This document shows positions 32,107-40,694 of a stretch of 64,000 nt of DNA, piece by piece. The position numbers and the translations under genes are program-made. The DNA is from Luteimonas suaedae (GTDB lineage Bacteria > Pseudomonadota > Gammaproteobacteria > Xanthomonadales > Xanthomonadaceae): positions 62,001 through 126,000 of the forward strand of contig NZ_VSSP01000004.1 in assembly GCF_008312895.1 (NCBI RefSeq), read 5' to 3'. Each line of letters starts with the position of its first letter. The stretch's first letter is position 1. The notes under the pieces were generated by a model, which was not told where the DNA came from, did not search any database, and worked only from the letters and a program-made list of their open reading frames with translations.

Positions 32107-35085
32107 ATGCAAGCAACATCGATCAACGCCATGCCCCGTCTTCTCCCGCGCGCGACGTCGGCCGACACCCAGCTCCCTTTCTCTCGAGCAAGGCCGGCCA
32201 ACGTCGTGCCCTCTCTTTCTCAAGCGAGGCCGGCCGCCGCCAAGCTCCCTCTCCCCCATCGCGCAGCGATGGGGGAGAGGGTTGGGGTGAGGGGGGCTCT
32301 TGCCTTTGCTCCTGCGGCTGGCCAGGAGCACTCGCGCCTTCACCCCAGCCCTCTCCCCCGGCGCTCCCGGGGGAGAGGGGGCGTTCCGGCGCTGGCGCTG
32401 CTGCTCGCGCTCGCCTGCGCCACGGCCTGGGCCGGGGAGCCGGAACGCGCAGCCGAGGACACGCAGAACACCCCCGCCTGGCTCGATCCCGATCGCGGCT
32501 TCGAGGAACGCGCCGCCGAACTCGTGTCGCAGATGACGCTCGAGGAGAAGGCCGCGCAGATGCAACACGACACCCCGGCCATCGAGCGCCTGGGCGTGCC
32601 CGCCTACGACTGGTGGAACGAGGCCCTGCACGGCGTCGCCCGCGCCGGCGGTGCCACCGTGTTCCCGCAGGCCATCGGCCTGGCCGCGACCTTCGACACC
32701 GCGCTGATGGCCGACGTCGCCCACGCCATCGGCGACGAGGCCCGCGCCAAGCACCACGAGTTCGCCACCCGCGGCCAGCGCGGCCGCTACCAGGGCCTGA
32801 CCTTCTGGTCGCCGAACATCAACATCTTCCGCGACCCGCGCTGGGGCCGCGGCCAGGAAACCTACGGCGAGGATCCCTTCCTCACCGCGCGCATGGGCGT
32901 GACCTTCGTGCGCGGCCTGCAGGGCGACGGTCCCGGCGATGCGGACCGGACCACCCCCTACCGCAAGCTCGACGCCACCGCCAAGCACTTCGCCGTGCAC
33001 AGCGGTCCCGAGGCCGACCGCCACCATTTCGACGCGCACCCATCCAGGCGTGACCTGTACGAAACCTACCTGCCCGCGTTCCAGGCGCTGGTGCAGGAAG
33101 GGCAGGTGGCCGCGGTGATGGGCGCCTACAACCGCGTCTACGGCGAGTCGGCCAGCGCCAGCCGGTTCCTGCTGCAGGACATCCTGCGCCGCGACTGGGG
33201 TTTCGAGGGCTACGTGATGTCCGACTGCTGGGCGGTCGAGGACATCTGGAAGAACCACAAGATCGTCGCCACCGTCGAGGAGGCCTCCGCCCTCGCGGTG
33301 AAGAACGGCACCGAACTCAACTGCGGCCACAGCTATGCCAAGGCGCTGCCGGTCGCGGTGCGCAAGGGACTGATCACCGAAGCCGAGCTCGACGATGCGC
33401 TGACCAGGTTGATGGCATCGCGCTTCCGCCTCGGCATGTTCGATCCCCCCGAGCAGGTGCCATGGGCGCAGATCCCGTATGCGGTGAACCAGTCGCCCGA
33501 ACACGACGCCCTGGCGCGCCGTGCCGCGCAGGCGTCGATCGTATTGCTGAAGAACGATGGCCTGCTGCCGCTCTCGAAGGACCTGCGCCGCGTGGCCGTG
33601 ATCGGCCCGACCGCGGACGACACCATGGCGCTGCTCGGCAACTACTACGGCACGCCTGCCGATCCCGTCACCGTGCTACGGGGCATCCGTGAAGCGCTGC
33701 CGGACGCCGAGGTGATCCATGCGCGTGGCGCCGACCTGGTGGAGGGCCGCGAAGACCCGGCCGCCGCGCCGCTGATCGAACCGCGCTACCTGCGCCCGGC
33801 ACCGGATTCGGCGGAGCGCGGCCTGCGCGGCGAGTACTTCCGCGGTCGCCAGCTGGCCGGCGAACCCGTGCTCGCCCGCGTCGATGCGCAAGTCGGTTTT
33901 CGCTGGGACCGCGGCGCGCCCACCGACGACCTGGCCGCGCGCGGCGAGATCACCCCGGCGCAGGCGCTGGCCGGCGACGACTTCAGCGTGCGCTGGAGCG
34001 GACAGCTGCTGCCGCCGGTCAGCGGCCGCTACGAACTGGACGTGGCGGCCAACGACGGCTTCCGCCTGTTCCTGGACGATGAGCCGGTGCTGGAGCGCTG
34101 GACCGACACCGAGCGCCTGGCCGGCGACAGCGTCGCGCTCGAGCTGGAGGCGGATCGCGCCTACGACCTGCGGCTGGAGTACTACGAAGCCGAGCGCGAC
34201 GCCGGCGTGCGCCTGGCCTGGCGCATGCCCGGCGCCAAGCCGCCGTTCGAGGAGGCGCTGGAGGTCGCACGCAGCGCCGACGCGGTGGTCTTCGTCGGCG
34301 GCCTGACCGGCGACGTCGAGGGCGAGGAGATGGACGTCAGCTATCCCGGCTTCGCCGGCGGCGACCGTACCGACCTGCGCCTGCCCGCGCCCCAGCGCAA
34401 GCTGCTCGAGGCGCTGCACGCCACCGGCAAGCCGGTCGTCCTGGTGCTCACCACCGGCTCGGCGCTGGCCATCGACTGGGCGCAGGACAACCTGCCCGCG
34501 ATCGTGCTGGCCTGGTACCCCGGCCAGCGCGGTGGCAACGCGGTCGCCGACGTGTTGTTCGGCGATGCCAATCCCGCCGGCAGGCTGCCGGTGACCTTCT
34601 ACAAGGCGGACGAGCAACTGCCCGCCTTCGACGACTACGCCATGGCCGGCCGCACCTACCGCTACTTCGAAGGCGAGCCGCTGTACCCGTTCGGCCACGG
34701 GCTGTCGTACACGCGCTTCGACTACGCCAACCTGCGCATCGACCGCGATGGCGATTCCGTCGCTCCCGACGACGCGCTGACCGTGCAGGTCGACGTGCGC
34801 AACACCGGCGAGCGCGCCGGCGAGGAAGTCGTACAGTTGTACCTGCGCCCGCTGGAGCCGCAACGCGAACGCGCGTTGAAGGAGCTGCGCGGCGTGCAGC
34901 GCATCCACCTGCAGCCCGGCGAGGCGCGCACCGTGGCGTTCACGTTCACTCCCGAAACCGATCTGAGGCACTACGACGATGAAGCTGGAGGTTACGCGGT
35001 CGATGCGGGCGATTACGAAGCGCAGATCGGCGCATCGAGCGCGGACATCCGCGTGAAAGAGCGCTTCACTGTCAGCGCCAAGTAG
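32107..35085 (+). CDS. GH3 beta-xylosidase/beta-glucosidase with PA14 insertion
   Basis: A 992-residue exported GH3 enzyme. ATG 32107 has GAGGGA at 32095-32100. Residues 1-95 are unusual: a short basic start, about 75 residues translated from a palindromic repeat, then the hydrophobic core PALALLLALACATAWA. The catalytic barrel follows: LVSQMTLEEKAAQM, YDWWNEALHGVARAG, GLTFWSPNINIFRDPRWGRGQETYGEDP, KHFAVHSGPE, and GYVMSDCWAVEDIW with nucleophile Asp. The C-terminal domain is interrupted by a PA14 domain (GLRGEYFRGRQLAGEP to RLAWRMPG), then resumes with VVFVGGLTGDVEGEEM and ends in a fibronectin-III-like domain (VRNTGERAGEEVVQLYL). It should release xylose from xylo-oligosaccharides. The preceding GH43 frame reads into it because of the apparent GH43 frameshift. 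Confidence 0.92.
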   Translation: MQATSINAMPRLLPRATSADTQLPFSRARPANVVPSLSQARPAAAKLPLPHRAAMGERVGVRGALAFAPAAGQEHSRLHPSPLPRRSRGRGGVPALALLLALACATAWAGEPERAAEDTQNTPAWLDPDRGFEERAAELVSQMTLEEKAAQMQHDTPAIERLGVPAYDWWNEALHGVARAGGATVFPQAIGLAATFDTALMADVAHAIGDEARAKHHEFATRGQRGRYQGLTFWSPNINIFRDPRWGRGQETYGEDPFLTARMGVTFVRGLQGDGPGDADRTTPYRKLDATAKHFAVHSGPEADRHHFDAHPSRRDLYETYLPAFQALVQEGQVAAVMGAYNRVYGESASASRFLLQDILRRDWGFEGYVMSDCWAVEDIWKNHKIVATVEEASALAVKNGTELNCGHSYAKALPVAVRKGLITEAELDDALTRLMASRFRLGMFDPPEQVPWAQIPYAVNQSPEHDALARRAAQASIVLLKNDGLLPLSKDLRRVAVIGPTADDTMALLGNYYGTPADPVTVLRGIREALPDAEVIHARGADLVEGREDPAAAPLIEPRYLRPAPDSAERGLRGEYFRGRQLAGEPVLARVDAQVGFRWDRGAPTDDLAARGEITPAQALAGDDFSVRWSGQLLPPVSGRYELDVAANDGFRLFLDDEPVLERWTDTERLAGDSVALELEADRAYDLRLEYYEAERDAGVRLAWRMPGAKPPFEEALEVARSADAVVFVGGLTGDVEGEEMDVSYPGFAGGDRTDLRLPAPQRKLLEALHATGKPVVLVLTTGSALAIDWAQDNLPAIVLAWYPGQRGGNAVADVLFGDANPAGRLPVTFYKADEQLPAFDDYAMAGRTYRYFEGEPLYPFGHGLSYTRFDYANLRIDRDGDSVAPDDALTVQVDVRNTGERAGEEVVQLYLRPLEPQRERALKELRGVQRIHLQPGEARTVAFTFTPETDLRHYDDEAGGYAVDAGDYEAQIGASSADIRVKERFTVSAK
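32247..32385. repeat. CCCTCTCCCC palindromic repeat within the GH3 signal-peptide region
   Basis: Two strong hairpins: a perfect 16-bp stem at 32247-32262/32266-32281 and a perfect 13-bp stem at 32349-32361/32367-32379, linked by GTTGGGGTGAGGGG and CACCCCAGCC, which are complementary to each other. The same CCCTCTCCC...GTTGGGGTGAGGG element recurs at about 35093-35285. The insertion is in frame and separates the start of GH3 from its signal-peptide core. Confidence 0.85.
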
Positions 35086-35092
35086 CAATAAG

Positions 35093-35285
35093 CCCCTCTC
35101 CCTCCGGGGCGACGGCGCACGGCTTGCGCGCCATTGGCGCGCGTGCGCCGGAGCGTCCGCGCCGCGGAGCGGGGGTTGGGGTGAGGGTACGGCGAAGTCG
35201 CGATGGTTCAGTTGTCTGCGCCTCCGCCGTACCCTCATCCGCCCTTCGGGCACCTTCTCCCGGAGGGAGAAGGGAGAGGCAAATC
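35093..35285. repeat. CCCTCTCC/GTTGGGGTGAGGG palindromic repeat between GH3 and fructuronate reductase
   Basis: Second copy of the repeat family found inside the GH3 gene. It includes the inverted pair GGGTACGGCG (35185-35194) / CGCCGTACCC (35225-35234) and the hairpin CCTTCTCCCGGAGGGAGAAGG at 35253-35272. It occupies nearly all of the 228-bp gap 35086-35313 and may uncouple expression of the downstream gene. Confidence 0.8.
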
Positions 35286-35313
35286 GGAACGCACTCCTGG
35301 AGACGCAGCCCCA

Positions 35314-36810
35314 ATGACCAATCCCGCTCCTGCCATGCCGCGTTTGAACGAAGCAACCTTGCCCAGGCTGCCGGAAACGGTCGCCCGGCCAGCCTATGAC
35401 CGAACCAAAACCCGCATCGGCATCGTCCACATCGGCGCCGGCGCCTTCCACCGCGCCCACCAGGCCGTCTACGTCGACGACCTGCTGGCCGACGACCCGG
35501 ACTGGGCGATCTGTGGCGTCTCCCTGCGCAGCGCCGACGTCCGCGACGCACTGCGCCCGCAGGACGGCCTGTACACGCTGGCCCTGCTCGGCGGTCACCC
35601 GAGCCTGCGCGTGATCGGCGCGATCCGCGAGCTGCTGTGCGCACGCGAAGAGCCCCAGGCCGTGCTCGCACGCCTGGCCGACCCGGCCGTCCGCCTGGTC
35701 ACCCTGACGATCACGGAGAAGGGCTACTGCCTGTCCGGCGACGCCCTCGATCTCGCCCACCCCGGCATCGTCCACGACCTCGCCTCCCCGCAGAGGCCGG
35801 CAAGCGCGATCGGCTACGTCGTCGCCGGCCTGGCGCTGCGCCGCGCCGCCGGCATCGCACCGTACACCGTGCTCAGCTGCGACAACCTCGCCGACAACGG
35901 CGGACGGCTGCGCCGCGCCGCGCTGCAGTACGCGCAGGCGTTCGACCCGGACCTCGCGCGCTGGATCGAAACCGAAGTCTCCTTCCCGCGCTCGATGGTC
36001 GACAGCATCACCCCCGCCACCGACGACGCCCTGCGCGAGCGCGTCGCCGCGCGACTCGGCTGCACCGACGCCTGGCCGGTGCAGCGCGAGCCCTACACCC
36101 AGTGGGTGATCGAGGACCACTTCTGCAATGCCCGCCCGGCCTTCGAGCGCGCCGGCGCCACCATCAGCGACGACATCGCCGGTTACGACCGCGCTAAGCT
36201 GCGCCTGCTCAACGGCCCGCACTCGGCGCTGGCCTATCTCGGCTCGCTGATGGGCATCGAGACCGTCGCCGACGCCATGCGCCAGCCGGCCCTGGCCGGT
36301 TTCATCGAGCGCCTGATGCGCGAGGACATCATTCCCACCCTCGACGCACCGCGCGGCTTCGACCCGCACGCCTACGTCGGCGCCATCCTCGCCCGCTTCC
36401 GCAACCCGGATATCCGCCACCTGCTCTCGCAGATCGCCTGGGACGGCTCGCAGAAACTGCCGGTGCGCATCCTCGGCACCATCGCCGACGCGCTCGCCGC
36501 CGGCCGCCCGGTCGACCGGTTGTGCCTGCTGGTGGCCGCATGGATGCGGTTCGTGTCTCGACAGGCACGCGCCGGCGTCGCGCTGGTCGATCCGCTGGAT
36601 GCAGCCTTGCGGGAGATCGGGGGAACCGCGACCGGCGATACGCAGGGCGACGTCGCTGCGTTTCTCGCGCTCGACGCGGTATTCGCTCCGGTGTCGGGCG
36701 ATGCCCGGTTCGCCGAGGCCTTGCGCAAGGCCTACGCCACGCTCGGCGATGCCACCCCTACGGCAGTGGCGCATGCACTCGACGCCGCCGGCGCAGGCAC
36801 GGAGGCGTAG
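35314..36810 (+). CDS. uxuB: D-fructuronate reductase (mannitol dehydrogenase family, UxuB)
   Basis: A 498-residue long-chain polyol dehydrogenase. N-terminal Rossmann domain TRIGIVHIGAGAFHRAHQAVYVDDLL; central TLTITEKGYCL; YTVLSCDNLADNGGRLRRAAL; SFPRSMVDSITPATDD; and the active-site helix DRAKLRLLNGPHSALAYLGSLMG, with the Lys, Asn and His of the family. It reduces fructuronate to mannonate with NADH, between UxaC and ManD. Mannitol dehydrogenase is the alternative reading, but the location in the glucuronate operon favours fructuronate reductase. ATG 35314 follows a GGAG. Last gene of the forward operon; converges with the class V aminotransferase 37 bp later. Confidence 0.9.
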   Translation: MTNPAPAMPRLNEATLPRLPETVARPAYDRTKTRIGIVHIGAGAFHRAHQAVYVDDLLADDPDWAICGVSLRSADVRDALRPQDGLYTLALLGGHPSLRVIGAIRELLCAREEPQAVLARLADPAVRLVTLTITEKGYCLSGDALDLAHPGIVHDLASPQRPASAIGYVVAGLALRRAAGIAPYTVLSCDNLADNGGRLRRAALQYAQAFDPDLARWIETEVSFPRSMVDSITPATDDALRERVAARLGCTDAWPVQREPYTQWVIEDHFCNARPAFERAGATISDDIAGYDRAKLRLLNGPHSALAYLGSLMGIETVADAMRQPALAGFIERLMREDIIPTLDAPRGFDPHAYVGAILARFRNPDIRHLLSQIAWDGSQKLPVRILGTIADALAAGRPVDRLCLLVAAWMRFVSRQARAGVALVDPLDAALREIGGTATGDTQGDVAAFLALDAVFAPVSGDARFAEALRKAYATLGDATPTAVAHALDAAGAGTEA

Positions 36811-36847
36811 CATCCGCCCTGCGCGTGCGCGCTCCAGGACAGGCGCG

Positions 36848-38149
36848 TTATGCCGCAGCCAGCACCCGCAACGCCTTCGCCAGCCGGTCCACCTCGTCGG
36901 CCGAGGTGAACACCGCCGGTGTCGCCCGCACGCAGGCGCCGCTGGCCAGACCGGTGCGGTGCACGGTGAAGACGCCGAATTCGTCGTGCAGCCGGCGGGC
37001 GAGGGCCTTGTTGGCCTCCACGCCCGGCTGGTTCCGCAACCGGAACGAGGTGATCGCGCCGTGCAGCGCCGGATCGTCGGGCGTCAGGATCTCCAGTCCG
37101 GGCAGGTCGCGGACCTGGTCCACCCAGCGGTCGCGCAGATAGCGCACGCGCGCCTCCTTGTGCGCGGGCCCGATGCGCTGGTGCAGCTCCAGCGCCGTCG
37201 GCAGGGCCATGTAGGCCGCGAAATTGGCGGTGCCGGTATGGATGCGCGCGTGGATGGCGCCGTGCGGGTCCGGCTCGCCCATGTAGGGATCGATGTCGCC
37301 GATGCGCGGCCTGCGGATGTACAGCGCGCCGGCGCCGACCGGCGCGCCGATCCACTTGTGCAGGTTGATGCCCGCGAAGTCGGCACCGAGCTCGGGCAGA
37401 TTGAAATCCAGCTGACCCCAGGAGTGCGCGGCATCGACGATGACGTCGACATCGCTGGCGCGCGCCATCTCGGTCAGCTCGCGCACCGGAAGCACGAGTC
37501 CGTTGCGATGGCTGACGTGGGTGAGCAACATCATGCGTACGCGCGGATGGTCGTGCAGCGCCTTGGCATAGGCGTCGAGGAGCTGCTGGCGTCCCGGCCG
37601 CACGGGCAGGTCGATCGATACGATGTCGACGCCGCGACGCCGGTGCAGCCAGCGCATCGCGGTGATCATGCTGTCGTAGTCGCTGTCGGCGTGCAGCACC
37701 GCGTCGCCCGGGCGCAGGCGGTTGTAGCCGCCGATGAGGGCCTGCAGCGCTTCCGTGGCGCCGCGGGTCAGGGCGATTTCGTCGGCATCGACGCCGAGCG
37801 CGGCCGCCAGCGACGCGGCCAGCTTGCGATGGATCGCGGGGTAGTCCTGCCGCGCGAAGTACGCGTTGCCATGATTCACCTGCTGCAGGGCGTCGCGGTA
37901 GCGCGCCATGGTCGCGCGCGCCATCGAGCCGAAGAAGCCATTGTCGAGCTGGGCGACGTCGCGGGTGACATCGTAGAGCCGCGCCACGCGGCCCCAGTGC
38001 GCCTCGTCACGCGCCAGCCGTTCCGCCGGTCCCGCCGGCATTGGAACCGCCAGGTCGGCACCCGCGTCACCGGCCAGGGCGGCCGGCAACGTGGCCGCCA
38101 AAGGCGCCAGTCCGGCGGCACCCAACAGCCGGCGTCGTGAGGCCTGCAT
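36848..38149 (-). CDS. Tat-exported class V aminotransferase-fold PLP enzyme (isopenicillin-N-epimerase-like)
   Basis: A 433-residue fold-type I PLP enzyme. It begins MQASRRRLLGAAGLAPLAATLPAALAG, a twin-arginine signal. The class V domain follows: LDNGFFGSMARATMARYRDAL, LTRGATEALQALIGGYNRLRPGDAVL, VDVIVDAAHSWGQLDFNLPELGADFAGINLHKWIGAPVGAGALY with the PLP lysine in LHKW, and HTGTANFAAYMALPTAL. The annotation isopenicillin N epimerase-like is customary; the true reaction in the periplasm is unknown. The ATG overlaps the TGA of the TonB receptor by one base (TGATG), so the enzyme is translationally coupled to a transporter and probably processes the imported compound. Confidence 0.85.
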   Translation of the reverse strand: MQASRRRLLGAAGLAPLAATLPAALAGDAGADLAVPMPAGPAERLARDEAHWGRVARLYDVTRDVAQLDNGFFGSMARATMARYRDALQQVNHGNAYFARQDYPAIHRKLAASLAAALGVDADEIALTRGATEALQALIGGYNRLRPGDAVLHADSDYDSMITAMRWLHRRRGVDIVSIDLPVRPGRQQLLDAYAKALHDHPRVRMMLLTHVSHRNGLVLPVRELTEMARASDVDVIVDAAHSWGQLDFNLPELGADFAGINLHKWIGAPVGAGALYIRRPRIGDIDPYMGEPDPHGAIHARIHTGTANFAAYMALPTALELHQRIGPAHKEARVRYLRDRWVDQVRDLPGLEILTPDDPALHGAITSFRLRNQPGVEANKALARRLHDEFGVFTVHRTGLASGACVRATPAVFTSADEVDRLAKALRVLAAA

Positions 38150-40533
38150 CAGAACGCCACCCGGAGCTGCGCGTAGACGTTGCGACCGTCGGTATCGTAC
38201 GGCGCGTTGCGCGAGTAGATCAGGCCGCGGCTGGCCTGGAACGTCGCTTCGTCCGGATAGCTGTCGAGCACGTTGTCGGCGCCCGCGCGCAACGTCAGCA
38301 TCTCGGTGGCCCGCCAGCTCACGGCGAGGTCGAGCAAGGTCTCGGCACCGAAGCGCTGGAAGATGTCGCCGTCGGCATTGCCCGACGAATCGGTCCACGA
38401 GCCGTAGTGGCGGACGCGGCCGAGCAGGCTCCAGTCGCCCTGCTCCCAGGTATGGGTCCAGGTCGCCTTCTGGCGCGGGATGCGCCGCTCGAAGATCACC
38501 CGCTGGGTCTCGTTGCTGGCCACGCCGGTGTCGCCGCCGTCCACTTCGGTCTTGTTGTAGTTCCAGGCCAGGGTCGTGCCGAGGCGTCCGGGTCCGAGAC
38601 TGCCCCGCCAGGTCGCGACGATGTCGATGCCGCGGGTGGTGGTGTCGAAGTCGTTGGTGAAGAAGCTGACCGAGGTGTACTGGTTGGGATTGGGCACACC
38701 GTCGGGAATCTGGAAACTCTGCGAGGTCGAGAAGCGGTCGGTGACCTCGATGTCGTAGAGGTCGATCGAGCCCGAGAATCCGTTGCCGGACTGCCAGGCC
38801 AGGCCGGCCGTGACCGACCGCGACTCTTCCGGCGTCAGCGGCGTGGCGCCGAGCATCCGCGCGATCGGATCGCTGGGCGAGAGCCGGCCGGACGTGAAGA
38901 CCTGCAGGGTGTTGGTGTCCAGGCCCTGGGTGGTGCTGGTCGCGTACAGCTGGCCGGGGGTCGGGGCGCGGAAGCCGCTGGAGATCGATCCGCGAAGCGC
39001 CACATGGTCGTTGAACTCGAAACGGCTCGACAACTTGCCGTCGAGTGAATTGCCGAACTCGGAATAATCCTCATAGCGTGCGGCGGCGCCGACGTTCCAG
39101 CGCTCGGTCAGTGGCACTTCCACATCGAGGTAGGCGGCGCTGGAGGTCTGGTCCCATTCGCCCGCCTGCTGCGTGCTGAAGCCGGGCGCACCGTTGGCAT
39201 TGGGCGCCAGTCCCGCGACGGCACCGGGGCCGACGGCGTAGGACGCCGGGTCTCCCGCGGTGATGCCGTAGGTCTCGGTGCGGTGCTCGGCGCCGAAGGC
39301 GATGTTGACCGGCAGCGGCAGCGCGTCGACCGCCCATGCATAGACGAAGTCCGCGTTGAAGTCGAGTTCGTCCTGCGACAGGCGGCCGAGCCAGAATCCG
39401 GTCGGGCTCTCCGGGCCGAGCGATGCGTTGATCGAGTTGTCGAGGAAGAAGTCGATGTCGTTGCTGCCGTAGGACGCGCTGACGTCCCAGGTGAAGTCCG
39501 GATTGAACTCGCCGCTCAGGCCGACGACGGTCTGCAGGTCCTCCTGCTCCATGCCGTAGCGCGGCGAGAAGCCGACCGGGTAGATCTCGGAGGCGTTCCA
39601 GTCCGGGAACACATCGGTATCGCTGTAGACCGATGCGGTGCCATCGGGATTGCGCCAGTTGAAATCGCTGAAGCCCTCGCTCGTGCCGAGCAGGGCGTAG
39701 CCGTACAGGGCGACGGTCTGCGTCAGCGGGACCCTGGCGTCGAAGCCGCCGCGGACGCTCTCCAGGTCCGGCTGGCCCCAGCGCTGTACCGGATCGGGCA
39801 CGTCCAGTTCCGGATGATCTTGCTGGAAGGCGATCGCGTCCGCGCGCTGGCGCGTGCGTGAGGTGGCGTCGGATCTTGCGATCTCGGCGAACATTGACAG
39901 ATGGCCGTAATCGCCCAGCGCGATGCCGTGGCGGGCGCCGTACTGCTGCGCGAAACCGTCGCCTTCGGCGTACTCGGACAGCTGGGCGGTGAGCTCGGTG
40001 CCGCTGTCGTCGCTGAGGATGATGTTGATCACGCCGGCAATGGCATCCGAGCCGTACTGCGCGGATGCGCCGTCGCGCAGCACCTCGATGCGCTCGATCG
40101 CCGCGGTCGGGATCTGCGACAGGTCCGGCGCCTGCGCGCCGCGTGAGCCGAGCAGGGCGGTGCGATGGAAGCGGCGGCCGTTGACCAGTACCAGTGCATG
40201 GTCCGGCGACAGTCCGCGCAGCGAAGCCGGGCGCACGAACACCAGTCCGTCGGCCATCGGCAAGCGCTGGACGACGAACGACGGCACCAGCTGCGCGAGT
40301 ACGTCGTTGAGGTCCGTACTCTCGACCGCCTGGATCTCCTCGGCACTGAACACGTCCACCGGCACCAGGGTGTCGAACTGCGTGCGGCTGGATCCGCGGG
40401 ATCCGGTGACGACCATCGCGTCGAGCGAGGTCACGTCGTCGGCCGGCGCGGACGCGGACTGGGCCCGGGCGGAATTCGGGGCGAGCGGAAACAGGGCCAG
40501 CAGCGCCGCTGCGGCCAGTGCGTTGTACTTCAT
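38149..40533 (-). CDS. TonB-dependent outer-membrane receptor 1
   Basis: A 794-residue receptor: signal peptide (MKYNALAAAALLALFPLAPNSARA), TonB-box-like segment TSLDAMVVTGSR, plug domain (about 55-180; VLVNGRRFHRTALLG, IERIEVLRDGASAQYGSDAIAGVINII) and 22-strand barrel ending DGRNVYAQLRVAF with terminal Phe. GGAG lies 6 nt before ATG 40533. It is the first gene of a two-gene unit with a Tat-exported PLP enzyme, so its ligand may be an amino-compound or peptide; a siderophore or carbohydrate cannot be excluded. No FecR/sigma-type N-terminal extension. Confidence 0.9.
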   Translation of the reverse strand: MKYNALAAAALLALFPLAPNSARAQSASAPADDVTSLDAMVVTGSRGSSRTQFDTLVPVDVFSAEEIQAVESTDLNDVLAQLVPSFVVQRLPMADGLVFVRPASLRGLSPDHALVLVNGRRFHRTALLGSRGAQAPDLSQIPTAAIERIEVLRDGASAQYGSDAIAGVINIILSDDSGTELTAQLSEYAEGDGFAQQYGARHGIALGDYGHLSMFAEIARSDATSRTRQRADAIAFQQDHPELDVPDPVQRWGQPDLESVRGGFDARVPLTQTVALYGYALLGTSEGFSDFNWRNPDGTASVYSDTDVFPDWNASEIYPVGFSPRYGMEQEDLQTVVGLSGEFNPDFTWDVSASYGSNDIDFFLDNSINASLGPESPTGFWLGRLSQDELDFNADFVYAWAVDALPLPVNIAFGAEHRTETYGITAGDPASYAVGPGAVAGLAPNANGAPGFSTQQAGEWDQTSSAAYLDVEVPLTERWNVGAAARYEDYSEFGNSLDGKLSSRFEFNDHVALRGSISSGFRAPTPGQLYATSTTQGLDTNTLQVFTSGRLSPSDPIARMLGATPLTPEESRSVTAGLAWQSGNGFSGSIDLYDIEVTDRFSTSQSFQIPDGVPNPNQYTSVSFFTNDFDTTTRGIDIVATWRGSLGPGRLGTTLAWNYNKTEVDGGDTGVASNETQRVIFERRIPRQKATWTHTWEQGDWSLLGRVRHYGSWTDSSGNADGDIFQRFGAETLLDLAVSWRATEMLTLRAGADNVLDSYPDEATFQASRGLIYSRNAPYDTDGRNVYAQLRVAF

Positions 40534-40556
40534 CGGGACTCCGGGGTGGATGACGC

Positions 40557-40595
40557 AAAAAAAGGACGCACGAGCTCGAGGGAGCTTGTGCGTCC
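40557..40595 (-). terminator. rho-independent terminator of the phoD-like gene
   Basis: 14-bp stem (40564-40577 with 40582-40595, one G-U-type mismatch), loop GAGG, followed on the reverse strand by seven T (40557-40563 as A on the forward strand). It ends the phosphatase transcript before the receptor gene at 40533, which must then have its own promoter downstream of, or overlapping, this element. Confidence 0.85.
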
Positions 40596-40694
40596 GTGCG
40601 TGAGCATGATCGGGCCCGGAGATGTCAACGATAAGACGAGAGGTCGGAGTTGCCCCGCATACGCGGTCGACCGGACGCACGCCGAACGCGTTGC

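Noticed and set aside
33676-36813. 1,045-codon reverse frame
   Set aside because: Antisense to GH3 and UxuB, both with clear family motifs; long antisense frames are expected at this GC content.
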